From: Owenia fusiformis
Taxonomy: Eukaryota > Annelida > Polychaeta > Sabellida > Oweniidae
Assembly (NCBI GenBank): GCA_903813345.2
Contig: CAIIXF020000008.1
Coordinates: 22,864,822 to 22,928,821 of the forward strand
DNA length: 64,000 bases
Direction: 5' to 3'
The position numbers were made by a program, and so were the translations under genes. Below the pieces are notes generated by a model. The model did not search any database, was not told where the DNA came from, and saw only the letters and a list, made by a program, of their open reading frames with translations. This document shows, piece after piece, positions 1-12,200 of this stretch. How positions within the stretch are numbered: the first letter of the stretch is position 1; each line of letters begins with the position of its first letter.

Positions 1-295
1 GGACTATTATTGATTTTTGCCTCCGGGGCATCTGCACAATATTTAATATAAAAAGTTAACCTCTGAGGGATTTAGAAGTTGATAATAGAATATTAATGAT
101 ATATGGCTTTGTATGCCAGGATTATGATCCGGCTGTGTTCTTTTAAGATTTAAGTACGGAGGACCAGTTTTAATTGTAATTTTTTTATCTCTTTTTTTAC
201 TGTTGCACCTTGAATAGCGACAAGTCGTTTAGGCCCTTCATGTCACCTTTGCGACCGCGTGCAAGTCAAATAGTACCAATCTATAATGCCCATAG

Positions 296-498
296 TTCAG
301 TTCTTTATTAAACCACAATGCATTCTGACGACGTCACTCTTTTACCAAAAGTGGTACTGCTCAATTCATCATGAAACCAAAGTACACTGTAACATAATGT
401 TTCTGCTCAGTTGACCATACTGGTATACTTTGAATTAATGCATTGACGTATTCGAAGCTGATTGGCTGAGATGCACTTGGCATATTTGAATACAGTTA
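296..498. repeat. Dispersed repeat, copy A (second copy at 6953)
   Basis: About 200 bp, from CAGTTCTTTATTAAACCAC on, recur at 6953-7140 in the same orientation with roughly 80-85% identity by eye. Copy A lies 120 bp before the vWA exon of gene 1. No coding content and no terminal repeats seen. Confidence 0.75.
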
Positions 499-618
499 TT
501 TCTAGCATATTTAGTTCAAAATAATGAGTGATTTGATAAATATGTTTTGTTCGAAAGGGTTTGCTACTCGTGAGGGTATTGTTTTTCTAGCTAAGACAAA
601 GATCTTGTTCTTTTCCAG

Positions 619-836
619 CTGACATAAAAATCCCGATTTGTGGTCTTGATTTCGTATTTGCCGTCGACATTTCATGTAGCATTAATCCAGACGACAAGGA
701 AAAAGTGCGTAGATTTCTGGAGTCTGTTGTAAGACGTATTCCAGTGCGTCCACCGTTCTCACAGGTCGGCATTATTTTGTTCTCGAAGACTGTCTACGAT
801 ATTGCTCAGCTCAACTCCTTCGTTCGTCGTGGACAA
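619..836 (+). CDS. Gene 1, vWA exon (N-terminal half of the vWA domain), gene continues off left edge
   Basis: Internal exon bounded by a pyrimidine-rich acceptor (ttttccag, 611-618) and a consensus donor (gtaagt, 837). It is 218 nt long, starts after one carried-over base and ends on a complete codon. The frame reads IPICGLDFVFAVDISCSIN and onward, the first beta strand of a von Willebrand A domain with the metal-site motif DxSxS (DISCS). It continues as FSQVGIILFSKTVYDIAQLNS and ends RRGQ. vWA domains bind protein partners through a divalent cation, usually outside the cell. No start codon is expected here, because the exon carrying the signal peptide must lie left of the window, as it does upstream of the matching exon of the paralogue at 60973. 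Domain assignment is firm. Joining to 23822 is inferred from phase and domain continuity. Confidence 0.9.
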
Positions 837-1459
837 GTAAGTATATATTCAAAAATATACTGTATATTAAGATGTTTGATTCAAGTAAAACCGTTTATCC
901 CACGAATATCGTTTTATAGCTGTGGAGTTTTAAAAAACGATAAATGTTACAAACTTTAATGTAAAGATATTTATGTTTTTATTGTAATATGTAATTTGTA
1001 ATTATTACATGAGGGGTCCATAACACTCAATGCATACTTAATAATCTTCTAATCTTCATAATATACTAAGTATAGGATAAATTAGTTAATAGGGAGTTTA
1101 AGATTAGCGTAAATAACCCATTTACCTATACCTATACGTTGTTTGTTATTACACAAAGCGGTATTTTACCTAAGTTACAGGGTTTACGATACGTAATTAC
1201 CTATAAATGGCCGAAGATAGGTAATTCGAAAACGTATGTTTTTATCCAACAAATTATGTCATGTCTAAATCAAATATCATCCATTAAACTTTAAAATAGT
1301 AACAACAAACATTTCTCATTCAATCTGCATAGAAATTAAGTGGTCGAACACATTCATTGATGCGATAAACGATGCCATGTGATGATGCATGAAATTGTTG
1401 AGTTTACACATTCTTCATCAGTTTTGCTTATTGTAAATGTATGAAATCAGCCATTTTCT

Positions 1460-3229
1460 CGTTTATTTTTTATTTATTTATTTTATCCACCATATTTGAT
1501 GTGTTTAAATAAATTTTTACATTATTTACTTATAATTATAACATATGTATATGATATACAATTTAATTTTAGTTACAGACCAGATTCTGGTCTATTTATG
1601 TACATTTTATGGATGTAAACAGCAATTTGCTTATATTCCTCGACATCAAATATCTCCCCTGCACCAAAAATTGCTCCAAGAATCATCTCTTTTGGATAAT
1701 TTTGTGCTGGTTTGAAGATATTATATACAATTTCCAAAATATTTGATCTTAAAGCATCATGACCTTCACAGTCCAGTATCATGTGTGATAGTGTTTCTGG
1801 TTCTTTATAGCACATTTTACATAATACAGAAATTTTTCCGTTAGACCACCTATTGACATTAATCATTATGTTTCCTTCTCCCAACAGTAGTTTAACCACC
1901 GTCCTGCAACACTTCAAAATTCTAGGATCTAATTTAGCTACCTTCCACCATATTATAGGCTGGATGTCATGGGTTACAATTCTGAACAATGGCAATTTTC
2001 TTGACAATATACATTCAATTTGCCAGTTACGTAATTCAAATAAATGTACCTTACTCTTCACAATATTTTTCCACTGTAATTTTGAATAGACGCGTCCATT
2101 AAACATTTCATAGACCATTTAAGGATGAATACTAGCTAGTATCATAAAGTTTGTTTAGCGAGCCTGGATATAACCAATGTTCTGTGAGGCAGAGAATATC
2201 AGTTTTATCGAGCAAAGAGTTTAAATAAGGGCTGCTGGCATTAAAACCATTCGCATTCCATGCAGTTATTGTAAGATTATCTGCTGCTTTCATATTTTGG
2301 TAGTTACTATGTTTATTGAAAGTACTGGGTGTTAGGAATAGGGACGATGTAAGCACAATTAATGATAATGTTGTCAGAACCATCATTCCTCATAACATTC
2401 TTCAACGCAGGAATCACGCCAATCAATGTAAGAAGTATACTCCTTTGAAGCATGGTAAATGTTGTCATAATCAATATCATCAAGCCTGGGAGCATTATTA
2501 CGACGGCCTTTTGGCACCCATTCTCTGCATTGCACTGGAGAAGGCCAAGCAGAGGGGGACATTGCACGTTCAACATTGGATTTTGGCACAATAATTTTGC
2601 ATCCAACTCTATACTGGGACACTTTATTATGCACAACATAGCTTTGCATAATACGTATATTTTGATTTTTAGCATATGCTGACACCTGGTGTTTGATATC
2701 TTCATTAGTCTCACCCTCACATATCTCAATGTTCTCCAAGTATAAGGTAATACCAGATTCAGATTTGACACCTCTGAGAAACCGTGTTGAAGAATTAGTT
2801 CCGCTAAGGCCACGAATCGTTGGCTTACTGGCAGTTGACCTTAGATCGAGACGAGGGGGTGGGTTTTTTGGCCTTTTACGTCGTACAACATCTGACCAAG
2901 TTTCTTCATCTGCTACAGGATCAGACACAATGACTTCAATGGGATTCTGCGTTGGGTTTCGTGCGCGCTGCGTAGCATTAGGCTTTTTTGAAGTTTCCTT
3001 TCCTGGTGCACGGGGTTCAGGAGCTGATGCATGGCGACCGCGACCCCTTCCCCTACTAACGCGAGGGGAGATCACAATACCTGAGGGGATATCCTTATGG
3101 CAGATATCATTAGGAGGGACAGCAAGGGAGGGATTAGCCTTGGTAGGAACATCCCTAGCTGGTGGATCCTTTGAACTTGATTTTTCAATAAGCTTTGCAG
3201 GGGCAGGTGGTATTGGGACGTGGTTTTAA
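1460..3229 (-). mobile_element. Internally deleted LINE: ORF1, start of endonuclease, then RT C-terminus
   Basis: Minus-strand element with an (A/T)-rich (AAATA)-like tail at about 1460-1490. ORF1 is open from 3229 to 2383. It starts without a clear ATG and has an Arg/Gly/Pro-rich N-terminus and a C-terminal region (GITLYLENIEICEGETNEDI and onward) that looks RRM-like. ORF2 starts at 2386, overlapping the ORF1 stop as ATGA, and reads ITAWNANGFN and ILCLTEHWL, the first endonuclease motifs. The endonuclease breaks off near 2135. From about 2118 to 1573 the frame is the ORF2 C-terminal region with a CKMC...HMILDC zinc knuckle. Most of the endonuclease and all catalytic RT motifs are missing, so the copy is dead or non-autonomous. 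It lies antisense in the intron of gene 1. Confidence 0.8.
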
Positions 3230-4298
3230 TTGTTTAACTTTACTATTTGGTCACTCTCATTGCTGGATCATGCTAGAAATTTAATATTCGCCTTAAAGTG
3301 TGCGCCCGACCTGGCTACGTATATAACAGAGTTTATACTGGCGTATTAGACTAGTTCATTTTTTATATGTGTGTGAAAGCTTTCTCTTATTTGCGTTTTT
3401 TTCGTTTAGTACGGTTTTGTTATAATAACCGAGGTCATATAACCGGGATAAAACAATGATTATCGTTGACTGCGCACACACAAAACATTTACGTCGAGTG
3501 AACACAACAGTGTTATTAAAAACAACAAGCTTTAGAATACAAAGCCCAGTAGCGTGATAATAAGCTGTACACTACCACTGCTGCATGTACATATTAGGGC
3601 TCATAAAGAGTGGATAGGGAGGTTGTGTTTGTCACTTTTAAATTTTACATTTCAAAATTGCCATTTTACATGTCATAATTTCTTGGTTTCATTCGATTAG
3701 CCGATCAAAACATTGTAAAACAATAAATCGTCTGTTACGTATAATCAATTTTGTTCAGTTTTGATTAGTTGTCAGAATGAAGTTAGTTACGTTCATCTGA
3801 ATCCATGTTTCAAAACAAAAATCATATTTTCTTCACTTCAAAATACTTCAGTGAGATGAATGCTCGGAATTGTCGTTTGCAATAACTTATTGTATTCGTT
3901 CTTTTATCTACTCGATAGAAGCATTTAGTCGTACATTTGATGCCAGGTCACCTTCTCGCGTACCTCTTTGGGAGCCCCACATTTGTCTGTACTCATGGAA
4001 GTAAATTCCCTGGTGTAGCCGAGAGCCACAAACTTTCAACAGGTTCGAAATGGCCAATTTCTCTCATATATACTCATATTTTATTAATTATCACCTACAA
4101 AGTATTGCTAATAACTATATGTAATTTCAATAAGGAAACTTATCTGGCTACATGTAAATTCAATATCAACACTAGATGTTCGCTCAACACGTCCTGGCTT
4201 ACCTTGTGATGACAAACCCTGGGTTTTCGCTATTTATAGTTTATCAACACCTGGACGCATGCGCATTTTATAGTTTATCAGGCACTTTAAATGCTCAA

Positions 4299-4400
4299 TT
4301 TTTGATACAGGGTATATCCCTCGGTAAATACAGTATATCAACCCCCGGTCCCCTCGGGTAGATATATTGTATTTCCCTCAGATATACCCTGTATCAAAAA
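4299..4400. repeat. Small fold-back repeat
   Basis: Two arms of about 40 bp (4299-4340 and 4360-4400), both starting TTTTTGATACAGGGTATAT when read inward, around a GC-richer centre. It resembles a very short MITE or a hairpin. No coding content. Confidence 0.6.
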
Positions 4401-4426
4401 CCTCCCATTTAATAACCTCTACTATT

Positions 4427-4790
4427 TTTTCATGGCCTGAGTTCGTCGCTAACATGCTAAATATAAGAGTTAGCTGACGTCTGGGAGTCTGACTTACCTT
4501 CTAAAGGTTAGAACCCGAATCTTAATGAAACCATATCACCTTTGTTGCGTCGATGATGATGCATAAACACCCTCATCTGGGACTAGCTAACGCTATAAGA
4601 AACTCACAACAAATTAGTGGAATCAATATGCTAAACAATACTGAAGTAAGGCTGACACAATATGCAGATTTATATTCTTTATCCAATACGAGTGACCAGG
4701 TAAATTATTATGCAGAATCATTTTGTGTTGAATTGACTAAGGGTTGATTTGACTTGGGGTTGTATTGACCAGAGACCTTTCTTCAGAGCA
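4427..4790 (+). mobile_element. First copy of a 230-bp repeat ending in a LINE reverse-transcriptase remnant
   Basis: About 220 bp (4427-4650) recur at 4838-5066. The 3' part reads LANAIRNSQQISGI and then TEVRLTQYADLYSLSN, the strand before and the YADD catalytic loop (here YAD-L, with one Asp lost) of an L1/Tx1-type reverse transcriptase, followed by a short degraded stretch to about 4790. The upstream part of the repeat (4427-4570) is not recognisably LINE. Confidence 0.6.
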
Positions 4791-4837
4791 AAATCGTGCC
4801 AGGCATATATTCATGACGCGTGAAATATATACTATTT

Positions 4838-5066
4838 TTTTCATGGCCTGAGTTCGTCGCTAACATGCTAAATATAAGAGTTAGCTGACGTCTGGGAGTC
4901 TGACTTGCCTTCTAAAGGTTAGAACCCGAATCTTAATGAAACCATATCACCTTTGTTGCGTCGATGATGATGCATAAACACCCTCATCCTGTACTAGCTA
5001 ACGCTAACGCTATAAGAAACTCACAACAAATTAGTGGAATCAATATGCCAAACAATACTGAAGTAA
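4838..5066 (+). repeat. Second copy of the 230-bp repeat
   Basis: Near-identical to 4427-4650, except for a 6-bp duplication (gctaac) near 5000. It ends abruptly at GAAGTAA (5060-5066), where the L1/Tx1-like C-terminal frame begins. Confidence 0.8.
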
Positions 5067-6525
5067 CTCTTCAACTTTATCTGGAATGGAAAAAGAGACA
5101 AAATAGCAAGGAAAATACTAATGGCTGAAAAGGAAGATGGGGGACTCAACATGTTACACCTCAGCTCATATGCGAAAAACCTGAACCTAAAATGGATCAA
5201 AAGATTAACAGATGAGGAAAATCAAAGCAAATGGAAAATCCTATGGAACTATTATCTAGAAGATATAGGAGAACTTATATGGAAGTATAATTTGAAAGTA
5301 GGAAACCATGAGATAACCTCAAAACTTAAACTTACATCTATCAAAAAGATATATAAAATTTGGTGTAAACTGAACCATCAAAACATTTCCGAAATTGACA
5401 ACCCATATAATCAAGTAATATGGAACAATGAATGCATAACGTTTCAAGGGAAGAAATTACAAAGACCAGAATGGCAAAACAATGGGTTAATATACTTACA
5501 CCAACTGTATGAAAACAAGATATTCATCCCATTCCAAGACCTGGCTGTAAGATACAACCTCAGAAGAGATAATTTCCTATACTGGTATCATGTCATCAAC
5601 TCCATACCACATGTTTGGAGAAATAAAATGAGTCAAACAAACGAAAATACATCAGATAGCTTCATAGATCAACTAAAGAAGCTAACCAACAAAGATACAT
5701 ATAAAAGGCTGAAGGGAAAACACATTGAGTGTCTCAAAAAACAGCAGAGCAAGTGGACAGAAAAAATAAACCTACAAGATGATATAGAATGGAAAAACAT
5801 CTACCTAACAAATGAAAGGGCAACATCAGACACAAAACTGAAATACTTTCAATACAGACTTTTAATGAGAGCAATTTATTTTAATGAGACATTACACAAA
5901 ATGAAAATTAAGAATACTGAGATATGCCAAATGTGCAATAACGAAACAGACAGTATTGAACATGGACTATATAGATGCAATGTGGTCCAAACGTTTATAC
6001 AAGATGCAATAAATATATGCAGAACTGAGGATGCGACTGAAGCTCAATTCTTCCTTGGAGATACTTCATGTCCCAGCCGAAACCTACTGCTCCTGCTTCT
6101 GAAACACTATATATATATAACAAAGCTAAAAGAGACAAAACCAACAAGACAAGGTTTCACAAACTATTGTACTCTACAAATGAAGACAAACAAAGCAACA
6201 GCATACAGTCTAAGTAACAAGCAAGCTTTTATAAGTAAATGGGAGCTTGTGGAAAAAATAATTTTGCATCCCCCTTAACTCCTCACTTAAAATTAATTTT
6301 GGACAATTCCCCTTACCTGCCCTAGCCTCTGACATTATATTCTTCAATTCTTCAATGCTTTTTTTACTTGCAAAGTTATATTAGTTTCAATTCAATTAAA
6401 TCAAAAGAATGATCACATGATCTAAAGACCATAAATGATGTAAAAGCAACGCATTGTAACTAAATATGATATATATATGTAACTTTAAAATGAAATAAAA
6501 AAAAATAAAATAAAAAAAAGAATAT
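5067..6525 (+). mobile_element. L1/Tx1-like LINE, ORF2 C-terminal part with 3' tail
   Basis: Open frame from 5067 (LFNFIWNGKRDKIARKILMA) to the stop at 6278, about 400 codons. It begins with the FIWNGK motif that follows the RT domain in L1/Tx1 elements, then GGLNMLHL, and carries the C-terminal knuckle CQMCNNETDSIEHGLYRC. A 200-bp 3' UTR ends in an A-rich tail at about 6487-6522. Endonuclease and catalytic RT are absent. Since the preceding repeat ends inside RT sequence just before YADD, the two parts look like one element with an internal deletion. The long clean frame suggests a young insertion. Confidence 0.85.
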
Positions 6526-6952
6526 AAACAAGGGTGACATCTTTATGTCATCTTAATACAGCTATTGATAAACTATACTATTGCAAGCTGTTTATGAGAT
6601 GATTTTCTAAATCATCAATATTTTCAAAAAAGAATGTTTGTACCAAATTGAAGTTTATTGAGGTGCAAGTTACAGATCTTTGTGAATTGAAACCATTTTA
6701 GAGTCATTTAGGAACGTAGAAGGTTTTCTCTACTTGTGAAGGCGGGTGCAAAAAGCATGATTTAAGGAATATAGAATCCTGAATCATTTAGTGCACATAA
6801 TGCACGAGAGAAGACCGCGAGTACATTATCAGGATGGGTTAGTTCATGCATGGATGCTTTTAAATTCAATGGAGAATAATGATGAACAAGGATTCTTTAC
6901 ACGACAATTCAAATACATACTATCACTCCTTTATATGAAAATGACATTGTCC

Positions 6953-7140
6953 AGTTCTTTATTAAACCACAATGCACTCGGCGTCACTCTTTACCAATAG
7001 TGGCACTGCTCAGTTCATTATGAAACCATATTGTACTGTAACATAATGTTTCTTCTCAGTTGACCATATACCTTGAATTATTGAACTAAGATATTTTAAG
7101 CTGATTGCCTGAACCACACTTGACGATATTTGAAAAGATA
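6953..7140. repeat. Dispersed repeat, copy B (first copy at 296)
   Basis: Direct repeat of 296-498 with small deletions. It sits inside gene 1's large intron, between the L1/Tx1-like insertion and the inverted repeat at 7272. Confidence 0.75.
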
Positions 7141-7271
7141 ACTAGAGATCAAAGATTACAAACAATATTAAAGAGGACCCCTAAAGACGAGTGTTGAGAG
7201 CCCGCCGTCGAGGGAAAATAGTCGGCGTTTTAGACGTCGCTTCAAAATGGGGCTGTTTAAATTCGATTTTC

Positions 7272-7648
7272 AAGGAGGATTGGCTCCCAGAGAGCAACAT
7301 CGATATCCTGTCCCATATGGGGGCATGTCGCGATACAAAATTCGAATTCAAACAGCAGCCAATTTGTTCATTTCAACATTTGAATCGTGAATTTTTGTCT
7401 TATTTCCTAACGAAAAATTCCAGAACTCACAAGAAATGATCGAGATAATGGTTCGAATCTTTTGAACTGTTTATTTTGAATTAAAACCTGTTACAATTTC
7501 AGAAAATAACGTCATTTCGACGTTTTCATTGTTGGTAAATATTGAGTTTCGATCCTGGTAGCCAATCCTCCTTGCAAATTTTGTAATTTCGACATGCCCA
7601 TATATAGCAAAAATATCGATGTTGCTCTCTTGGAGCCAATCAATCTTG
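7272..7648. repeat. Inverted repeat with conserved peptide frame
   Basis: Arm 7272-7355 and arm 7552-7648 are inverted copies centred on AGAGAGCAACATCGATAT. Both arms, read outside-in, keep a related peptide: KEDWLPESNIDI...GACRDTKF on plus and KIDWLQESNIDI...GHVEITKF on minus. Arms are imperfect. Possibly the ends of a DNA element with captured or terminal coding sequence; not identified. Confidence 0.55.
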
Positions 7649-8943
7649 GATATACCGTTAGTGATCAGTTTTTGCGCAAATAAAGCACTTCTTCCTCTCC
7701 AGTGTTGACCTTCAGACGCGTACAAGCAGGATTGGAAGCTAGGGTTCCAACTCGATATTCTTTAATCTCCAATCGATGTGGTAGTTTCCGATCCTGCCTG
7801 TATATTTCTACGGCTGCAAGGAGAATTGGAAATATTCTTGATTGAATTTTGTATTCAGAACATAACTGCGTAATACCCATATATGGAACAGAATATGGAA
7901 ACGCGTATAACTCAATAACTAACGGGCTGATTTCAATTTAGTTTACAGTTCTGAAATGCTCAGGAAATCTGCATCTTGTTTACGTCTGAACCTGGTGCTC
8001 TTAGGAGGCTCTAAAGAATAAAACAGTGAAACTATGAAATTCCATTGTTCAGCTTTGAAACTTATCTGACAACAACCCAAATACACATGTGTACGACTTA
8101 TTTGTAGCACTAACCCTAGCTTGAATCCTAAGGCTAGTTTTCATCCTAACCCCGCGTGGTCTCAACCCAAAACATGGATAGCACCCTTGCCCCAGGTCTA
8201 ACACTAACCCAAAACAAGCTCTAACCTTAACCACGAGAGGAAAGTCTACCTGCGTATATATACCGCCTAGTAAAACACGCATATACCGCCAATCCAATGT
8301 TTGGTAAACTACATCTCATAGGAAAATGGACAATAAATGTAATATTGGGCCACTATCAATTCCCTTGGATGGTTAGAATCATTACTCAGATGTTCTAGCA
8401 GGCAGAATTGGCCTAGAATTATAGTTGAAATATATATGATAAGTAAAACGTATAATGGTTTTCTAACAATATAACAACTGTATGACAAACTGCTATATAA
8501 CTCACAAAATCTACATTTAAGTACCATACATAGGCTGAATAAGTCAGAGTTGAACACGAGTCACCCACAATTACGATTGCGACAATAGCTATTGTGACGT
8601 CATACGCTGTTCGTTATTTGTAAATATTTATGCATCAAATTGATGATCCATGATATTGGTATTATCCTAAAAATATTATAAACATTGATGGAACAGTTAA
8701 AAAGATATATACTATTATATACTACATGGCCATTTCGTTTCGTTCCTTATTGAAACGTTGAACACGCCTTTTAGGGTGTTTTTATTCAATTGAGAGCTAT
8801 TTCGAAGGGTTGTGTATTGAATAACCATAGAGGATATTTCAAAAAATTCAGTTCGAATAATTGCCTTATATAATAGCAAGAAGAATATATAAAAATTATT
8901 ATAAATTATGTCGAAATACATGTTAAACGAAGAACGAGATCTT

Positions 8944-10269
8944 TATTCACCTTTCCCCAAAGTCCAAAGTGTACTCATTTGACCGCTGCGCTGATTGGTC
9001 GATGAAAATCAATGACGTCAAAGCAGGGCACATTTCGCGCCAAAACTTAAATTACTATGAGATCGCCGAATGAGTGAAATAGATCTCATTATAAAATGAT
9101 GACAAAACTAAGTGAAATATATTTTTCTGACTATTTTGCCTTAAGCTGTGTCTTAAATACACCATCTGGTAAATCAAACCATAGAAATAATTTTGATACG
9201 AGTGCTAGTCTTTTAACAAAATGAATCCAATTACGCAAACCAAAGATTGACAATCATTCACTATAAGACTGTATATGTATGAATTAGGAATATATTTTTA
9301 TCATGATCATTCAATTAAATGGTTCATTATGTTTCTAATAAAAAATATATGAAGAACAGTTTTGAATGTCAGAGTCAACTTGCATTTTTCTCATCGGATT
9401 GCCCCCTGGCCAGAAATTCTTTCAAAATCATGCAGTTTTTCGCCATTCTGAGCACTTTTCGCATGATTTTTTGCCAAAACTGTCAAAAAGCTCCTCCTTG
9501 GTAAAACCGCTCCCCTAGGTAAATCCTGACTACGGGTTTGAATTCTCGTAGTTTCTCTCTTGTAGGTCTACGTCCAAAAATATCCTGAACGAGTTCTCTA
9601 AAACGTTCGATATTTAAAAGAACGCCTATGGGCTTTTCAAGAGACAAATGTCTTCAAATAGACGATCGTGGGTAAAACAAGCAACTCTTGTACATTGTCT
9701 CAAACCATACATGAAATTAGTTTACACTCACATTTCGGCAGACATAAAAGTAACATTGTCATGTGGTATAATAGGTGGCTGAACGTAAGTGAAAGTAATG
9801 CACCGTTGGGCCAGATTTGAAAGTATAGTACTTTTTCTTCAAGGTTAAGCCATACCCCCTTCTTCGCCCCATGAGAAAATATTACACGAACTTAAGAATA
9901 CCATGGGATGTTGACATTTTGACAGTCAAAAACTAAACATGGGATTTTGTACAGTCGGCGTAATTTGAAAATGTACAGGAAACATTGGACTCTTCACAAA
10001 AATATTTCTCTATTCATTTGATTCCCCAGAACAATATAAATGAGGGGGAATATAGACGTGAGTATAATTATTAAATTCCATGACATTTATCATAAATATT
10101 ATTACTACTCAAGATAATTTGACAATAAAAGTAACCCGTTTCCGTCAAGATTCACATTGACTTCTAATGTGTTAAAGTTTTCCCGCGAAAATCTGCCCTA
10201 CTCTGACGTCAGAGATTTCAGATTTGCTAATTATAATATTCATGAGCTGACTTTGGGGAAAGGTGAATA
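8944..10269. mobile_element. Candidate DNA transposon with 21-bp terminal inverted repeats
   Basis: TATTCACCTTTCCCCAAAGT plus C at 8944-8964 is exactly inverted at 10249-10269. Further in, both ends carry TGACGTCA-AGGGCA-like blocks and a CGCG-containing stretch. The 1.3-kb interior has no recognised transposase. No target duplication could be fixed. Non-autonomous element likely. Confidence 0.55.
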
Positions 10270-11231
10270 GACGTCTTAATTATATTGGCGATTTCAAATG
10301 TGTACCAATAGCGTACTTATAGTATCGTCATATGCAAAATATATTAAGTGTCAAACTATGAGGTCAAAATAGCAGTTTTGAACAGCAAAACCTTCACATA
10401 AACTTTATCCTAAAAGATCCGATGTTATCATACATCGGACCCGATGTGATCGATGAGTAAATATCTTGAGTAAAGGATCTCAGAATCCGAAATTACTTGA
10501 GTAAAATCTGTTGCGATCCGATGACATCGTCGAGTTTATGACGTGCTGATGATGAAAGGGTTACTTTTGGGAGTTTTCTAACCTTGATTTAATTGCCTTT
10601 ATTAGAAGGGTTCCTCGTTAGTAATATTATTGTAACATTTTGACCCAGACTGACACAACAGAAATTAGGCTATCAACACTGGAGCATAGGAATAGCGCGA
10701 TGTTTCAAGTTCTTATCTCTACTGGTCAATCTTTTTCATTTTAGTAGCCGTTCTACTGATATCTTATCTTATTCAAAATTGAGAGCGAATGAGTATAACG
10801 GGTCTTTTAATTTGCACATTTTAGACCATTCAAAATATATAATAACTTTTTTCATAAAATAACACGTACCAAAGTCATTGGATTATGAGCATAGTCAAAT
10901 TGAAGTGATGATATCATCAACAATGAAAATTATGGTGATTCGAGTGAAAGCATGAATTAAATGTTTTCAAGAACTTTGCGAGACACATACGTTGACGTAT
11001 AGTGCTGCGGAAAACATATCATATTAACAGGATTTTTTTGTGATAAACTTAAGGAATAAAAACTGAGATTTTATGATTTATGGCGTAATATATAACCGAA
11101 AATTTTATTCTGTTCATTGTTGAAAACAAGATTTGAGGTCATATGTCATAAATCATAAAACGAGGTCTTTGTTACGATTCCAATAGACAAGAAACATAAC
11201 TATTTGCATTTAAGAATTTTAGTGGTCATAC

Positions 11232-11962
11232 ATACTCCAATATAGACCAATAAATCAATAATAAAAACGCCCCATTTTATTGTACCTGCGAAACAATCTG
11301 AAAAAACTAGACGCGGTACGGTAGTTTCTTCTTTATCTAAATGGGAGAGGGACACATTACCTGATCAACTCAAAACCATTCCAATAAAGCGCACTTTTAA
11401 ATATCATCTTAAAAAACATTTATTTCCAAAGAAGACCCTAATTGACACCGTCCACTCAATGCTTGTGCGGTTTTCGATCTCAGACAACCCAACACCTATT
11501 CTTTTCTTGCCCCCTTTTACTTGATCTTAGGGAACAACTAGCACTCGACCTTGCAGGGATACCCAATTTCAACATTCACCATTATAACAAACTAAATGCA
11601 AAAGAGAAATAGATACATTGTTATATGGTGGCTCAACATATAAAATTGAAACTAACAAGCTTATAGTCACAACAACTGCTAACTTTATTTCTTTAATTGT
11701 AGACTATGTTTAACTTTATATATTTGGTGTGAAATGTCACATGTAACTTACAAGCATTGTCATGCTGAGTGTTCAGCAGCCTAAAATTACTTGATTTTTA
11801 TGTGCCTACTTAACTCTATTTTAGAAATTGTATAAATGTGTATGTGTGAAAATCGACATGGGCCACTAATGACAATGGCCTTGGCCCATTGTCGGACATT
11901 GTAAAATGATAGTATTGATAGATATAACAAAACCTATAAAAAATAAATAAATAAATAAATTG
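11232..11962 (+). mobile_element. LINE 3' end with AAAT tail (CR1/L2/Jockey-like C-terminus)
   Basis: From 11276 the frame reads FIVPAKQSEKTRRGTVVSSL, then SKWERDTLPDQLKTIP and FKYHLKKHLF, ending at about 11523. This is the usual C-terminal end of many LINE ORF2 proteins (W-x-LP ... FK-x-LK-x-FLF pattern). It is followed by about 400 bp of 3' UTR and a tail of AAAT units at 11941-11960. The rest of the element is missing (5' truncated). Confidence 0.7.
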
Positions 11963-12059
11963 TTCTAGCCAATGTGACGTCACGAATCATATTAGAATTA
12001 AGAAATATAGACCGAAGAGCAAGGGTAATATTGTCGAATACACCCCGCAGGGCTAGGCA

Positions 12060-12200
12060 CAAACGTATGACGCGGTATTGCCGCCAGAACCGCGCGAATG
12101 ATTGCGCGACTGTTTCATCAGTCTCTGACGCGGTATCGCCGCCAGAACCGCGTGAATGGTCGCGCGACTATTTCATTAGTCGCGCGACAATTTTACAGTT
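12060..12200. repeat. CG-rich tandem module, copy at 12 kb
   Basis: Two direct units of about 57 bp, each starting TGACGCGGTAT-GCCGCCAG and followed by CGCGCGA-rich sequence, in otherwise AT-rich DNA. The same module occurs in opposite orientation at about 20847-20876 and 22203-22224. Confidence 0.7.

Noticed and set aside
705-959. Open frame starting ATG at 705
   Set aside because: It begins inside the vWA exon and runs past the donor at 837 into the intron. The real exon is 619-836.
8060-8250. CTAACCCTA-like strings resembling telomeric repeats
   Set aside because: Only one or two partial units in irregular sequence; no array.
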